Below, piece by piece: positions 24,225 to 33,705 of a stretch of DNA of 64,000 nt (within the stretch, counting starts at the first letter, position 1; each line of letters begins with the position of its first letter). The notes beneath the pieces were generated by a model that was not told the origin of the DNA, made no database searches, and was given only the letters and a program-made list of their open reading frames with translations. This DNA is from Blastococcus mobilis (GTDB taxonomy: Bacteria; Actinomycetota; Actinomycetes; Mycobacteriales; Geodermatophilaceae), in assembly GCF_900188025.1 (NCBI RefSeq), contig NZ_FZNO01000008.1:116765-180764 (forward strand), written 5' to 3'. A program made the position numbers and the translations under genes.

Positions 24225-25736
24225 TCAGAGCCGCTGGGCCAGCCGGTGGTAGGCCGCGCTCCAGCGCAGCTCCCTGGCGAGCGACCGCCGGGTGGTGTCG
24301 GCATCGATGAGCACCAGCTCGGTGGAGAACACCTCGGCCAGGTCGGTCAGCTCGTCGGCGCCGAGCTGCGTCGTCAGGACCGTGTGGTGCGGCCCGCCGG
24401 CGGTCAGCCACCCCTCGGTCGCCGTCGGGAAGTCCGGCCGCGGCTGCCAGACGGCGCGGGCCACCGGCAGGTTCGGCAACGGCTCGTCCGGCTCGACGAC
24501 GTCGATCTCGTTGGCCACCCAGCGGAAGCGCTCACCGAGGTCCGACCAGCCGATGACGACGCCCTCGGCCGGAGCCGCGGTGAAGACCAGGCGGGCCGGG
24601 TCCTCGCGGCCGCCGATCCCCAGCGGGTGCACCTCGAGCCGCGGCTTCTCGCCGGAGATCGTCGGGCAGACCTCGAGCATGTGGGCCCCGAGGATCTTCT
24701 CGCTGCCCGGCTCCAGGTCGTAGGTGTAGTCCTCCATGAACGACGTCCCGCCCGGAAGGCCCGCGCCGGCGACCTTGAGCACCCGCAACAGCGCGGAGGT
24801 CTTCCAGTCACCCTCACCGCCGAAGCCGTAGCCGTCGGCCATCAGCCGCTGGACGGCGAGGCCGGGGAGCTGGCGCAGGCCGCCGAGGTCCTCGAAGTTC
24901 GTGGTGAACGCCCCGAAGCCGCCGTCGACCAGGAACGAGCGCAGAGCCGCCTCGATCCGGGCCTGGTACCGCACCGCCTCGTGCTGCGCACCGCCCGGCC
25001 GGACGTCGGCCGACATCTCGTAGAGCTCGGCGTACTCCTCGACCAGCGCGTCGACGTCCTTGTCGGGCACGGCGTCGACCACGGCGACCAGGTCGTTGAC
25101 GCCCCACGTGTTCACCGACATGCCGAAGCGGATCTCCGCCTCGACCTTGTCCCCCTCGGTGACCGCGACGTTGCGCATGTTGTCGCCGAAGCGGGCCAGC
25201 TTCAGGCCGCGGGCCGCGGCCGCACCGGCAGCCGCCCGCGCCCACGAACCGACGCGCGCCCGCACCCGCGGGTCGGACACGTGCCCCGACACCGTCGTCC
25301 GCGGCACGCGCAGCCGGGTGAGTAGGAAGCCGTACTCCCGGTCGCCGTGGGCGGCCTGGTTCAGGTTCATGAAGTCCATGTCGATCGTCGCCCACGGCAG
25401 GGCGGCGTCGGCCTGGGTGTGCAGGTGCAGCAGCGGCTTGCGCAGCGCGTCGAGACCGGAGATCCACATCTTCGCCGGGGAGAAGGTGTGCATCCAGGTG
25501 ATGACGCCGAGGCAGGCGGCGTCCTCGTTGGCTTCCCCCATGGCCCGCCGGATCGCTCCGGCATCGGTGAGCACCGGCTTCCAGACCACGCGGACCGGCA
25601 CCTCGCCGGCCTCGTCCAGGGCGGCGGCCACCCGCTGCGACTGCGACGCGACCTGCTGGAGGGTCTCCTCGCCGTACAGCCCCTGGCTGCCGGTCAGGAA
25701 CCAGACCTCGGAACCGGCGAACGGCTCTGCTGCCAC
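24225..25736 (-). CDS. araA: L-arabinose isomerase
   Basis: 503 residues, typical AraA length. Family segments include [21 protein letters not shown] at the N-terminus, [49 protein letters not shown], the metal-site region [17 protein letters not shown] and [14 protein letters not shown], and [10 protein letters not shown]. It converts L-arabinose to L-ribulose in the cytoplasm with Mn2+. GTG 25736 is chosen for the AGGAAGG 8 bases upstream. It is the last gene of araB-araD-araA, 14 bases after araD. Confidence 0.96.
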   Translation of the reverse strand: MAAEPFAGSEVWFLTGSQGLYGEETLQQVASQSQRVAAALDEAGEVPVRVVWKPVLTDAGAIRRAMGEANEDAACLGVITWMHTFSPAKMWISGLDALRKPLLHLHTQADAALPWATIDMDFMNLNQAAHGDREYGFLLTRLRVPRTTVSGHVSDPRVRARVGSWARAAAGAAAARGLKLARFGDNMRNVAVTEGDKVEAEIRFGMSVNTWGVNDLVAVVDAVPDKDVDALVEEYAELYEMSADVRPGGAQHEAVRYQARIEAALRSFLVDGGFGAFTTNFEDLGGLRQLPGLAVQRLMADGYGFGGEGDWKTSALLRVLKVAGAGLPGGTSFMEDYTYDLEPGSEKILGAHMLEVCPTISGEKPRLEVHPLGIGGREDPARLVFTAAPAEGVVIGWSDLGERFRWVANEIDVVEPDEPLPNLPVARAVWQPRPDFPTATEGWLTAGGPHHTVLTTQLGADELTDLAEVFSTELVLIDADTTRRSLARELRWSAAYHRLAQRL

Positions 25737-25750
25737 GGGGGTGTCCTTCC

Positions 25751-26485
25751 TCAACGTTGTCCGTACACGTTCTGGTAGCGCGCGTGCAGCGAGTCGATGT
25801 CCGGCTGCGCGATCGGGATGGGCTCCCCCAGCTGGCGGGAGAGGTGCACGGTGCGGGCGACGTCCTCCGTCATGACGGCGGCCTTGACCGCCGCCTCGGC
25901 CGACGGCCCGATGGTGAAGACGCCGTGGTTCTGCATGAGCACCGCCCGCGAGCGGGAGCCCCGCAGCGTCGCGACGATGCCCTGGCCGATGGAGTCGTCC
26001 CCGATCAGCGCGAACGGCCCGACCGGGATCGGACCGCCGAACTCGTCGGCCATCGCCGTCAGCACGCACGGGATCTCCTCACCGCGCGCCGCCCAGGCCG
26101 TGGCGTACGGGCTGTGCGTGTGCACCTGCCCGTGGACGTCGGCCATGCTGCGGTAGACGTAGGCGTGCGCGGCGGTGTCGGACGACGGCGCCTTGCCCCC
26201 GTCGACGACGTTCCCGTCGAGGTCGCAGACGGTGATGCCCTCCCAGGTCAGCTCGTCGTAGGAGACCCCGCTCCCCTTGATGACGAAGAGCTCCTCACCC
26301 GGGACGCGGGCGGAGACGTTGCCGGCGGTCCAGGTGACCAGCCGGTAGCGGGTCAGCTCCGCGTGCAGTGCGGCGACGTGCTCGCGGAGCCCGCGGTGGG
26401 TCCCCCGCTCGGTCGGGGTGGGCTCATTCGGGGCCCCCGCGTGGACGTGGAGCGCCAGCGGAGCGTTCTCGTGGGGTGAGCTCAT
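25751..26485 (-). CDS. araD: L-ribulose-5-phosphate 4-epimerase
   Basis: 244 residues, class II aldolase fold. [11 protein letters not shown] and [12 protein letters not shown] bind phosphate. Zinc ligands H122 and H124 lie in [12 protein letters not shown], and a third His in [11 protein letters not shown]. It makes D-xylulose 5-phosphate, the entry to the pentose phosphate pathway. The N-terminal about 25 residues are an unusual extension before the fold. ATG 26485 overlaps the kinase stop (ATGA). Confidence 0.94.
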   Translation of the reverse strand: MSSPHENAPLALHVHAGAPNEPTPTERGTHRGLREHVAALHAELTRYRLVTWTAGNVSARVPGEELFVIKGSGVSYDELTWEGITVCDLDGNVVDGGKAPSSDTAAHAYVYRSMADVHGQVHTHSPYATAWAARGEEIPCVLTAMADEFGGPIPVGPFALIGDDSIGQGIVATLRGSRSRAVLMQNHGVFTIGPSAEAAVKAAVMTEDVARTVHLSRQLGEPIPIAQPDIDSLHARYQNVYGQR

Positions 26486-28158
26486 GCCGGCTGCTCCTCG
26501 ATCAGGACGGCGGAGGTCGTCTCCGTGTCGGCGGTCTGCGGCGCGGCCGGCCGCTGGCCGACCCCCACGTGGTCCACGGCGGCCCGCTCGACCGGGAGTG
26601 CGGCGACGTACCGCTGCATGAACGCGTCGAAGCCCTCGACGTCGTCCGGGTCGGGCTCGGCGGTCTGCAGGCTCGTGCCGGTGAAGACCGTGGTGTCCAG
26701 GTAGCCCGCCAGGCTCCGTTCCGGCGAGCCACTGGTGGCGAAGGCGGCCAGGACGGCGACGCCCCAGGCACCCCCCTCGCCGGCGACGTCGCCGACGGAG
26801 ACAGGGGTGTCGATCGCAGCGGCCAGGAAGCGTTGCGCGACGCCCTCGGTCTTGAACAAGCCGCCGTGCGCGAACATCCGGTCGAGCCGTACGCCCTCGG
26901 TCTTCTGCAGGACGTCCATGCCGATCCTGAGCGTGGCCAGGGAGGCGAACAGGTGGGTCCGCATGAAGGTGCCGAGGTCGAGCCTGCTGTCCGGGGACCG
27001 CAGGAAGAGCGGCCGGCCCTCCTCGAGGTCGGTGATCGGCTCCCCGGAGAGGTAGTTGTAGGCGAGCATCCCGCCGCAGTCGCTGGCACCGCCCAGTGCG
27101 GCGGCGAACAGCGTCTCGAAGACCTCCGACGGGTCCACGTCGGCCCCCAGAGCCTGGGCGAACTCGGCGAACAGCCCGACCCAGGCTTCCAGCTCACTGG
27201 CCCCGTTGTTGCAGTGCACCATGGCCACCGGGTCCCCGGCCGGTGTGGTGACCAGGTCCAGTTCGCGGTGCACCCCGGCGAGCTCGTGCTCGAGCACGAC
27301 CATGGCGAAGATGCTCGTCCCGGCGGAGACGTTGCCGGTGCGCGGAGCGACCGAGTTGGTGGCGACCATCCCCGTGCCCGCGTCACCCTCGGGGGGGCAG
27401 AGCGGGATGCCGGCGCGCAGCCGCCCGGTCGGGTCGAGCAGCGCCGCGCCCGCTCCGGTGAGCGTCCCGGCCGGCTGGCCGGCGAGTGCGATGGCGGGCA
27501 GCAGCTCGGCCAGGGTCAGCTCGACCCCGGCCTCGGCGGCCAGCTGGTCGAACCGGGCCAGCATCCTGGCGGAGTACTCCCCGGTGTCACCGTCGATCGG
27601 GAACATGCCGCTTGCATCCCCGATGCCGAGGACCTTCTCGCCGGTGAGCTGCCAATGCACGTAGCCGGCCAGGGTCGTCAGGTGGTCCAGTCGACCGACG
27701 TGTTCTTCGCGGTCCAGGATCGCCTGGTAGAGGTGCGCGACGCTCCACCGGTGCGGGATGTTGCAACCGAACTCCGCGCTGAGCCGCTCGGCTGCGCGAC
27801 CCGTGTTCGTGTTGCGCCAGGTGCGGAACGGCGTGAGCAGCGCACCGTCGGCGTCGAACGCGAGGTAGCCGTGCATCATCGCCGACACGCCGAGGGCGCC
27901 GACTCCTGCCAGCTCGAGCCCGTGGCGTCGCCGCACGTCGTCGGCCAGGGCCGCGAAGCTCTGCTGCACCCCTGTCCACACGGCGTCCAGCGAGTACGTC
28001 CAGAGCCGGTCCACGAACTGGTTCGCCCAGTCGTGGCTGCCGACGGCGAGCGGAGCGTGATCCGGGCCGATCAGCACCGCCTTGATCCGGGTCGACCCGA
28101 GCTCGATCCCCAGGGCCGTGCGACCGCCGGTGATCGCTGCGCCGGCATCCATCGTCAT
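26482..28158 (-). CDS. araB: FGGY-family ribulokinase
   Basis: 558 residues. The FGGY N-domain begins TALGIELGSTRIKAVLIG; SHDWANQFVDRLWTYSLD, TWRNTNTGRAAERLS and MVHCNNGASELEAW lie between, and the C-domain has MFAHGGLFKTEGVAQRFLAAA and GEGGAWGVAVLAA. The position at the head of araB-araD-araA makes L-ribulokinase the probable activity. The sequence resembles the xylulokinase-like actinobacterial kinases rather than the E. coli AraB type. The last about 30 residues are low-complexity. Confidence 0.9.
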   Translation of the reverse strand: MTMDAGAAITGGRTALGIELGSTRIKAVLIGPDHAPLAVGSHDWANQFVDRLWTYSLDAVWTGVQQSFAALADDVRRRHGLELAGVGALGVSAMMHGYLAFDADGALLTPFRTWRNTNTGRAAERLSAEFGCNIPHRWSVAHLYQAILDREEHVGRLDHLTTLAGYVHWQLTGEKVLGIGDASGMFPIDGDTGEYSARMLARFDQLAAEAGVELTLAELLPAIALAGQPAGTLTGAGAALLDPTGRLRAGIPLCPPEGDAGTGMVATNSVAPRTGNVSAGTSIFAMVVLEHELAGVHRELDLVTTPAGDPVAMVHCNNGASELEAWVGLFAEFAQALGADVDPSEVFETLFAAALGGASDCGGMLAYNYLSGEPITDLEEGRPLFLRSPDSRLDLGTFMRTHLFASLATLRIGMDVLQKTEGVRLDRMFAHGGLFKTEGVAQRFLAAAIDTPVSVGDVAGEGGAWGVAVLAAFATSGSPERSLAGYLDTTVFTGTSLQTAEPDPDDVEGFDAFMQRYVAALPVERAAVDHVGVGQRPAAPQTADTETTSAVLIEEQPA

Positions 28159-28238
28159 GTCAGGAGACCCTCTCGTCCTCCGGGGACAGGCCTGTTTCCA
28201 GCGATCCGCTCGACCGCGGGACGCGGCACGCGGCCGCC

Positions 28239-28252
28239 TGTCAGCGTTGACA
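28239..28252. promoter_or_regulatory. LacI-type operator upstream of araB
   Basis: TGTCAGCGTTGACA has TGTCA/TGACA arms around a GCGT centre, the standard LacI/GalR operator geometry. It lies 81 bases upstream of the araB ATG. Ten of 14 positions match the operator in front of the sugar-binding-protein gene (33547-33560), with shared core TGTnAGCGnTnACA. Confidence 0.65.
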
Positions 28253-28264
28253 CAACCGGTCGCC

Positions 28265-29299
28265 TCATGCCTGGGCCCGGGCCGGACCGGTGCTGGACCG
28301 CACCACCAGGTCCGGGGGGACCGGGTCCGGATGCAGGCTCTCCCCCTTCATCCGGGCGAGCACGAGCTGCACCCCCCGGCGTCCCAGCTCGGCGAAGTCC
28401 TGCCGCACCGTGGTCAGCGGCGGGGTGAAGTAGGGCGCCTCCGGAAGGTCGTCGAAACCGACGACGCTCACATCCCCGGGGACGTCCAGGCCCTCCTCGT
28501 GCAGGGCTGCCAGCAGGCCCAGGGCCATCTGGTCGTTGGCGAGGAAGACCGCGGTCACGTCCTCACCGGCGCGGATGCGGGCGGCCAGCCGACGCCCGGC
28601 GGCGTGCCCGGCGGCCGGGGTCCAGTCACCGGGGAGGCACTCCGGAACAGGGGCGCCGACGGAGAGCAGCTCGGAGCGCCACCCCTCCATGCGGCCGCGC
28701 GCCTCCTGCGAGTCCGCCGGGCCGGAGACGTGGTGCACCGTCCGGTGGCCGAGAGCGAGCAGGTGACCGGTGGCCAACCGGGCACCGGCCTCCTGCTCCA
28801 CGCCGACGGCGGGACGGTCTTCCGCCCCGCCCACCTGGACGGCGACCAGCGGCACCGGCGGATCGAGCGCGCGCAGCGCCTCCGCGGCGTCGTCGTAGGT
28901 GGAGAGCGCCACGATGCCGTCGACCCGCTGGGCGACGAAGGTGTCCACGGCCTCCCGCATGGCGGCGGCGGTCGCGTCGTCCAGGATCGAGACGCTCAGC
29001 GAGTAGCCCGCAGCCCGCGCGGCATTCTCGAGTCCGAGCATCGTCTGCGCCGGCCCGTACTGGTTGATCTTCACCGTGACCAGCCCGATGGTGCGGGTGG
29101 ACCCGGTGACCAGGGCCCGCGCCGCGATGTTGGGCCGGTAGCCCAGCTCGGCGATGGCCCGCTCGACCCGCTCGCGGGTGTGCGGCGCGACGTTCGGGTG
29201 CCCGTTGATCACCCGGGACACGGTCTGGTGGGAGACCCCCGCGAGAGCGGCGACGTCGGACATCACCAGCGCACGGGCCACCACCCCGTCGGGCTCCAC
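28265..29299 (-). CDS. LacI-family repressor of the arabinose regulon
   Basis: About 344 residues. HTH VSDVAALAGVSHQTVSRVINGHPNVAPHTRERV-type segment near the N-terminus, hinge helix IAARALVTGSTRTIG, then a periplasmic-binding-protein-like sensor domain (GIVALSTYDDAAEAL, VFLANDQMALGLLAAL, VVGFDDLPEAPYFTPPLTTVRQDF). Several in-frame GTG codons make the start uncertain; 29299 or 29302 follows a GGAGAGGGG. It sits between the transporter genes and araBDA and probably represses both through the two TGTnAGCGnTnACA sites. The inducer is presumably arabinose or a derivative. Confidence 0.88.
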   Translation of the reverse strand: MEPDGVVARALVMSDVAALAGVSHQTVSRVINGHPNVAPHTRERVERAIAELGYRPNIAARALVTGSTRTIGLVTVKINQYGPAQTMLGLENAARAAGYSLSVSILDDATAAAMREAVDTFVAQRVDGIVALSTYDDAAEALRALDPPVPLVAVQVGGAEDRPAVGVEQEAGARLATGHLLALGHRTVHHVSGPADSQEARGRMEGWRSELLSVGAPVPECLPGDWTPAAGHAAGRRLAARIRAGEDVTAVFLANDQMALGLLAALHEEGLDVPGDVSVVGFDDLPEAPYFTPPLTTVRQDFAELGRRGVQLVLARMKGESLHPDPVPPDLVVRSSTGPARAQA

Positions 29300-29322
29300 C
29301 ACTCTCCCCTCTCCGCGACCGG

Positions 29323-29357
29323 GCCGGACGCCGCGGTCCGCGACCGCGGCGTCCGGC
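29323..29357. terminator. Perfect hairpin between the sugar ABC operon and lacI
   Basis: GCCGGACGCCGCGG (29323-29336) and its exact complement (29344-29357) form a 14-base stem with a 7-base loop, placed 8 bases after the permease stop on the minus strand. It is the probable end of the transporter transcript. Confidence 0.65.
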
Positions 29358-29364
29358 TCGCGGC

Positions 29365-30612
29365 TCAGCGGGAGGCCCCTGCGCGCCGCTTGTTGTAGAC
29401 GTCGAAGGCGACCGCCAGCAGGAGCACGAGGCCCTTGACGATCGACTGGATCTGCTGTTCGACGCCCATGAGCTGCATGCCGTTGCTCATCACGGCCATG
29501 ATCAGGCCGCCGACCATGGCACCGACGACCGTACCGACGCCACCGGTGACGGCTGCGCCACCGATGAAGGCGGCTGCGATCGCGTCGAGCTCGAACATGT
29601 TGCCGGCCGCCGGCTGGGCTCCGTTGGATCGCGAGGAGTAGATGATCCCGGCGACCGCGGCGAGGAAGCCCATGTTCACGAAGATCCAGAAGTTGACGAC
29701 CTTCACCTTGACGCCGGAGAGCTGCGCCGCGGCCAGGTTGCCGCCGATGGCGTAGATCTGCCGGCCGAAGACGGTGCGCTTGGAGATGATGCCGTAGGCG
29801 ATGACCAGGACCGCCAGGATGATCAGCACGATCGGCAGGCCGCGGGCGTGGGCGAGCTGCCAGGCGAAGTACATGACGACGGCGCCGACCAGGACCACCC
29901 GCCCGACGAACAGCGGGAAGGACTCGACCGGCTGCTCGTACTTGATGCGCGCGACGCGGGTGCGGAAGCCGCTGACCGCGTACCCGGCGACGGCCACCGC
30001 ACCGATCAGCAGCGTGAACGCGTCGTACCCGTAGCCGCCGAGCAGGCCGTTGAGGAAACCGCTGGCAACCCTGCCGTACTCCTGCGGGAACGGTGACAGC
30101 GAGATGTTGTCCAGTACCTGCAGCGTCATCCCGCGGAACAGCAGCATGCCGGCGAGGGTCACGATGAACGCGGGGATGCCGACGTAGGCGACCCAGAAGC
30201 CGTGCCACGCGCCGACGGCGATACCGACGGCGAGCGCGGCGACCACGCCGACCCACCACGGGAAGCCCTGCTGGATCACCAGGACGGCGGACACCGCGCC
30301 GGTGAGCGCGACGACGGACCCGACCGAGAGGTCGATGTGTCCGGCGATGATCACCAGGACCATGCCGATCGCCAGCACCAGGATGTAGGAGTACTGCAGG
30401 ACGATGTTGGTGATGTTGCCGGGGCTCAGCGAGACCCCGTCGGTCAGGACGGCGAAGAGCGCCACGATCGCGACGAACGCGACGTAGATGCCGCTGGTCC
30501 GCAGGTTGCGGGCGATCAGCGCACGCAGGTCGCTGGTCCCGGTGTGGAGGGCGGCGGCGGGCGCCGGCTCCTTCGGCGTCGGGTCGGCCTGCGGGGTCGT
30601 GGTCGTGGCCAT
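29365..30612 (-). CDS. Sugar ABC transporter permease (GguB/MmsB type)
   Basis: 415 residues, BPD_transp_2 (RbsC/XylH) fold with about ten TM helices. IAGHIDLSVGSVVALTGAVS, YVGIPAFIVTLAGMLLFRGM, QIYAIGGNLAAAQLSGVKV and the late FIGGAAVTGGVGTVVGAM are family motifs. The central extended loop (about residues 200-250) and overall length match the multiple-sugar GguB group rather than shorter RbsC proteins. It works with the ATPase and ChvE-like receptor encoded upstream. Start overlaps the ATPase stop by one base. Confidence 0.92.
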   Translation of the reverse strand: MATTTTPQADPTPKEPAPAAALHTGTSDLRALIARNLRTSGIYVAFVAIVALFAVLTDGVSLSPGNITNIVLQYSYILVLAIGMVLVIIAGHIDLSVGSVVALTGAVSAVLVIQQGFPWWVGVVAALAVGIAVGAWHGFWVAYVGIPAFIVTLAGMLLFRGMTLQVLDNISLSPFPQEYGRVASGFLNGLLGGYGYDAFTLLIGAVAVAGYAVSGFRTRVARIKYEQPVESFPLFVGRVVLVGAVVMYFAWQLAHARGLPIVLIILAVLVIAYGIISKRTVFGRQIYAIGGNLAAAQLSGVKVKVVNFWIFVNMGFLAAVAGIIYSSRSNGAQPAAGNMFELDAIAAAFIGGAAVTGGVGTVVGAMVGGLIMAVMSNGMQLMGVEQQIQSIVKGLVLLLAVAFDVYNKRRAGASR

Positions 30613-32147
30613 CAGACGGACGCCCTTTCCTTGGTCATCAGTTCCATGAGGCTCTCCTGGGTGGCCTCGGTCACCGGCAGCTGACCGGTGATCCGACCGG
30701 CCGACAACGTGTAGATGCGGTCGCAGATGCCGAGCAGCTCGGGCAGCTCGGAGGAGATGACGACGACGGCCTTCCCGGCCGCTACCAGCCGGTTGATGAT
30801 CGTGTAGATCTCGTACTTGGCGCCCACGTCGATGCCGCGGGTGGGCTCGTCGAGGATGAGGACGTCGGGGTCGGTGAACAGCCACTTCGACAGGACGACC
30901 TTCTGCTGATTGCCGCCCGAGAGCTTCCCGACGATCGCCATCACGCTCGGCGCCTTGATGTTCATGCTGCGCCGGCTCTCCTCGGCGACCTTGGTCTCCT
31001 CGTTGCCGTTGACCCAGCCGCGCCGGGACAGCTTGCCGAGGGCAGCCGCGGAGACGTTGCGCCGGATGTCCTCGATCAGGTTGAGCCCGTAGCGCTTGCG
31101 GTCCTCGGTCGCGTAGGCGATGCCGCGGTCGATGGCCTCCGCGACCGACCGCGCCTTGACCTCGTTGCCGTGCATGAAGATCCGGCCGCTGATGTCCCGG
31201 CCGTAGGAGCGGCCGAAGATGCTCATCGCCAGCTCGGTGCGCCCGGCGCCCATCAGCCCGGCGATGCCGACGACCTCGCCGGCACGCACCGAGAAGCTCG
31301 CCCCGTCGACGACCTTGCGGTCCTGGGTGGGGTGCCAGACCGTCCAGTCCTCGACCCGCAGCACCTCCTCGCCGGGGTGCGACTCCCGCTCGGGGTAGAA
31401 GCTCTCCAGGTCGCGACCGACCATGCCGCGGATGATGCGCTCCTGGGTGACCTCACCCCGGTGCAGGTTGAGCGTCTCGACCGTCTTCCCGTCCCGGATG
31501 ACGGTCACGTTGTCCGCGACAGCGGTGATCTCGTTCAGCTTGTGCGAGATCATGATCGAGGTGATCCCGCGCTCCTTGAGCCGGCGCAGCAGATCGAGCA
31601 GGTGCGCGGAGTCGCTGTCGTTGAGGGCGGCGGTGGGCTCGTCGAGGATGAGCAGCCGCACGTCCTTGGAGAGCGCCTTCGCGATCTCCACCAGCTGCTG
31701 CTTGCCCACGCCGAGCTGGGCGACCGGGGTCACCGGGTTCTCGTCCAGGCCCACGGAGGCCAGCAGCTTGGCCGCGTCGGCGTTGGCGAGGTTCCAGTCG
31801 ATGAGGCCACCGCGGCCGCGCCGCTCGTTGCCCAGGAAGATGTTCTCCGCGATCGACAGGTACGGGACGAGCGCGAGCTCCTGGTGGATGATCACGATCC
31901 CGACGTGCTCGCTGTCCCGGATGCCGGAGAAGTGGACCGACTGCCCGTCGTACACGATCTCGCCGTCGTAGCTGCCGGTCGGGTAGACCCCCGACAGCAC
32001 CTTCATGAGCGTGGATTTACCGGCGCCGTTCTCACCGCAGATCGCGTGGATCTCGCCCCGGCGCACGGCCAGGGAGACGTCCTCGAGCGCCTTCACGCCC
32101 GGGAAGGTCTTGGTGATCGAGCGCATCTCCAGGATGTTGTCGTCCAT
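30612..32147 (-). CDS. Sugar ABC transporter ATPase, two domains (GguA/MmsA type)
   Basis: 511 residues from ATG 32147, two tandem ABC domains as in RbsA/XylG. Domain 1 has Walker [10 protein letters not shown] and Walker [14 protein letters not shown] with a degenerate signature [15 protein letters not shown]. Domain 2 has a degenerate Walker A (GLMGAGRTE), signature [15 protein letters not shown] and Walker [13 protein letters not shown]. An upstream ATG at 32174 would add nine residues; the family start resembles the shorter form. Confidence 0.93.
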   Translation of the reverse strand: MDDNILEMRSITKTFPGVKALEDVSLAVRRGEIHAICGENGAGKSTLMKVLSGVYPTGSYDGEIVYDGQSVHFSGIRDSEHVGIVIIHQELALVPYLSIAENIFLGNERRGRGGLIDWNLANADAAKLLASVGLDENPVTPVAQLGVGKQQLVEIAKALSKDVRLLILDEPTAALNDSDSAHLLDLLRRLKERGITSIMISHKLNEITAVADNVTVIRDGKTVETLNLHRGEVTQERIIRGMVGRDLESFYPERESHPGEEVLRVEDWTVWHPTQDRKVVDGASFSVRAGEVVGIAGLMGAGRTELAMSIFGRSYGRDISGRIFMHGNEVKARSVAEAIDRGIAYATEDRKRYGLNLIEDIRRNVSAAALGKLSRRGWVNGNEETKVAEESRRSMNIKAPSVMAIVGKLSGGNQQKVVLSKWLFTDPDVLILDEPTRGIDVGAKYEIYTIINRLVAAGKAVVVISSELPELLGICDRIYTLSAGRITGQLPVTEATQESLMELMTKERASV

Positions 32148-32270
32148 GGACTCCGTCGTCCTCAGGCTCGTCATGCGCGTACGGGCGAGGCGGGTGCGCG
32201 CGGCGTGCGATGTTCAGAGTGTGGGGCTTGCCCAGCCGTTCGTCGTGATGAGTGACGGCCGGGGTGGTGC

Positions 32271-32308
32271 GGCCGGACCCGGCAGCGATGGCGCCACCGG
32301 GCCCGGCC
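32271..32308 (-). other. Intercistronic hairpin between sugar-binding protein and ATPase genes
   Basis: GGCCGGACCCGG (32271-32282) pairs with CCGGGCCCGGCC (32297-32308) with one mismatch. It lies in the 177-base gap after the binding-protein stop. Such hairpins commonly stabilise or attenuate transcripts so that the receptor is made in excess over the membrane components. Confidence 0.5.
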
Positions 32309-32324
32309 GGTCATGGTGCGGAGA

Positions 32325-33473
32325 TCAGTCGGCCTGGCCGGACTCGACCTCTTCCGCCGTCCAGTAGTCCGTTTCGATCAGCGCGGACTGGATGTTGTCC
32401 TTGTAGACGGTCTCGACGGGCAGCAGGTAGGAGGGCACGACCTTGACCCCGTTGTCGTAGGTCTTGGTGTCGTTGGCCTCCGGCTCCTTCCCCTCGAGGA
32501 ACGCCTTCGCGGCGACGACGGCCTGCTCGGCCAGCAGTCGGGTGTCCTTGAAGATCGTGGAGTGCTGGACACCGTCGTCGATCAGCTTGACCGAGGCGAT
32601 CTCGGCGTCCTGACCGGTGACGATCGGCATGGGCTGCGCGCCACCGTCGGTGGTCGGGCCGTAGCCGGCGTTCTGCAGCGCGGTGATGATCCCGCGGGAC
32701 AGGCCGTCGTAGGGCGAGAGGACGCCGTCGACGCGGGTGCCGTCGTTGTAGTTGGAGGTCAGCAGGTCCTCCATGCGCTTCTGCGCCGTCTCCTGCTGCC
32801 AGCGAAGGGTGGCGGCCTGCTCGATCGCGGTCTGGCCGGACTTGACGATCAGCGTGCCGTCGTCGATGAACGGCTTGAGGACCGACATGGCGCCGTCGAA
32901 GAAGAAGAACGCGTTGTTGTCGTCCAGCGAGCCCGCGAACAGCTCGATGTTGAACGGCCCGGTGGCGTCTCCTTCGCCGCCGTCAGCGGTCTTGAGGCCC
33001 AGGCCGGTCAGCAGGGCGTTGCCCTGGGCCTCGCCGACCTTGAAGTTGTCGAAGCTGACGTAGAAGTCGACGTTCTCGGTGTCACGGATCAACCGGTCGT
33101 AGGAGATGACCGGGATGTCGGCGTCCGCTGCGGCCTGCAGCTGGCTGCTGAGCGCGGTGCCGTCGATGGCCGCGATGATCAGGGCGTCGACGCCCTGGGT
33201 GATCATCTGGTCGACCTGCTGGGACTGGGTGGGGATGTCGTCGTTGGCGTACTGGAGCTCGACCTGGTAACCCTCGTCCTCCAGCTGCTCCTTCACCGAG
33301 TTGCCGTCGGCGATCCACCGCTCGGAGGTCTGGGTCGGCATCGAGACGCCGATCGACTGGTCCCCCGCCTCGGAGCCGCCCCCGGAGCCGCTCCCGGCGC
33401 CCTCGCCACCACAGGCCGTCAGCGCGAGCGCCAGGGTGGCGGTCGCGGCGGTCAAGCCGAGCTTCCTGCTCAC
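32325..33473 (-). CDS. ChvE-type sugar-binding lipoprotein
   Basis: 382 residues. Lipoprotein signal AATATLALALTACGG with the lipobox Cys at about residue 21 and a Gly/Ser linker after it. The mature part is a Peripla_BP_4 fold: IGVSMPTQTSERWIADGNS, QQVDQMITQGVDALIIAAIDG, PVISYDRLI, FFFDGAMSVLKPFIDDG, PIVTGQDAEIASVKLI. These match ChvE/GguC-linked multiple-monosaccharide receptors (arabinose, galactose, glucose, xylose). GTG 33473 is chosen for the AGGAG 8 bases upstream. It is the first gene of the transporter operon. Confidence 0.93.
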   Translation of the reverse strand: MSRKLGLTAATATLALALTACGGEGAGSGSGGGSEAGDQSIGVSMPTQTSERWIADGNSVKEQLEDEGYQVELQYANDDIPTQSQQVDQMITQGVDALIIAAIDGTALSSQLQAAADADIPVISYDRLIRDTENVDFYVSFDNFKVGEAQGNALLTGLGLKTADGGEGDATGPFNIELFAGSLDDNNAFFFFDGAMSVLKPFIDDGTLIVKSGQTAIEQAATLRWQQETAQKRMEDLLTSNYNDGTRVDGVLSPYDGLSRGIITALQNAGYGPTTDGGAQPMPIVTGQDAEIASVKLIDDGVQHSTIFKDTRLLAEQAVVAAKAFLEGKEPEANDTKTYDNGVKVVPSYLLPVETVYKDNIQSALIETDYWTAEEVESGQAD

Positions 33474-33544
33474 GTTTGATCTCCTCTTTGAGACATCTGC
33501 TGCCACTCGACCCGGCGCAGGCCCGCGGATCCGCGAGCGCAGTA

Positions 33545-33574
33545 AATGTGAGCGCTAACAAGCAGTGCCGTCAA
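33545..33574 (-). promoter_or_regulatory. Sugar ABC promoter with LacI operator in the spacer
   Basis: On the minus strand TTGACG (33569-33574) and CACATT (33545-33550) are -35/-10 elements 18 bases apart. The operator TGTTAGCGCTCACA (33547-33560) covers the spacer and the -10, a classic repression position. It is nearly symmetric and matches the araB operator core. Confidence 0.65.
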
Positions 33575-33670
33575 CCCCTGCTCGCCCGCTGGTAGTCACT
33601 TTCGCGTAACGCTCGTGACACCTTGGCGTGCTCTGGGTCGCGCAGCGTCTCGAACCCCGGCGCGCCGTCG

Positions 33671-33694
33671 CCCGGCGTACTCCTGGGCGCCGGG
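33671..33694 (-). terminator. Hairpin after the SEC-C gene
   Basis: CCCGGCG (33671-33677) pairs with CGCCGGG (33688-33694), 11 bases downstream of the SEC-C gene stop on the minus strand. Confidence 0.45.
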
Positions 33695-33705
33695 AAGCCC
33701 GGGGG

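Noticed and set aside
33600..33700. GGGGTTCGAGAC on the minus strand, also T-arm-like
   Set aside because: No cloverleaf can be formed; the segment is the 3' flank of the SEC-C gene with a simple hairpin.
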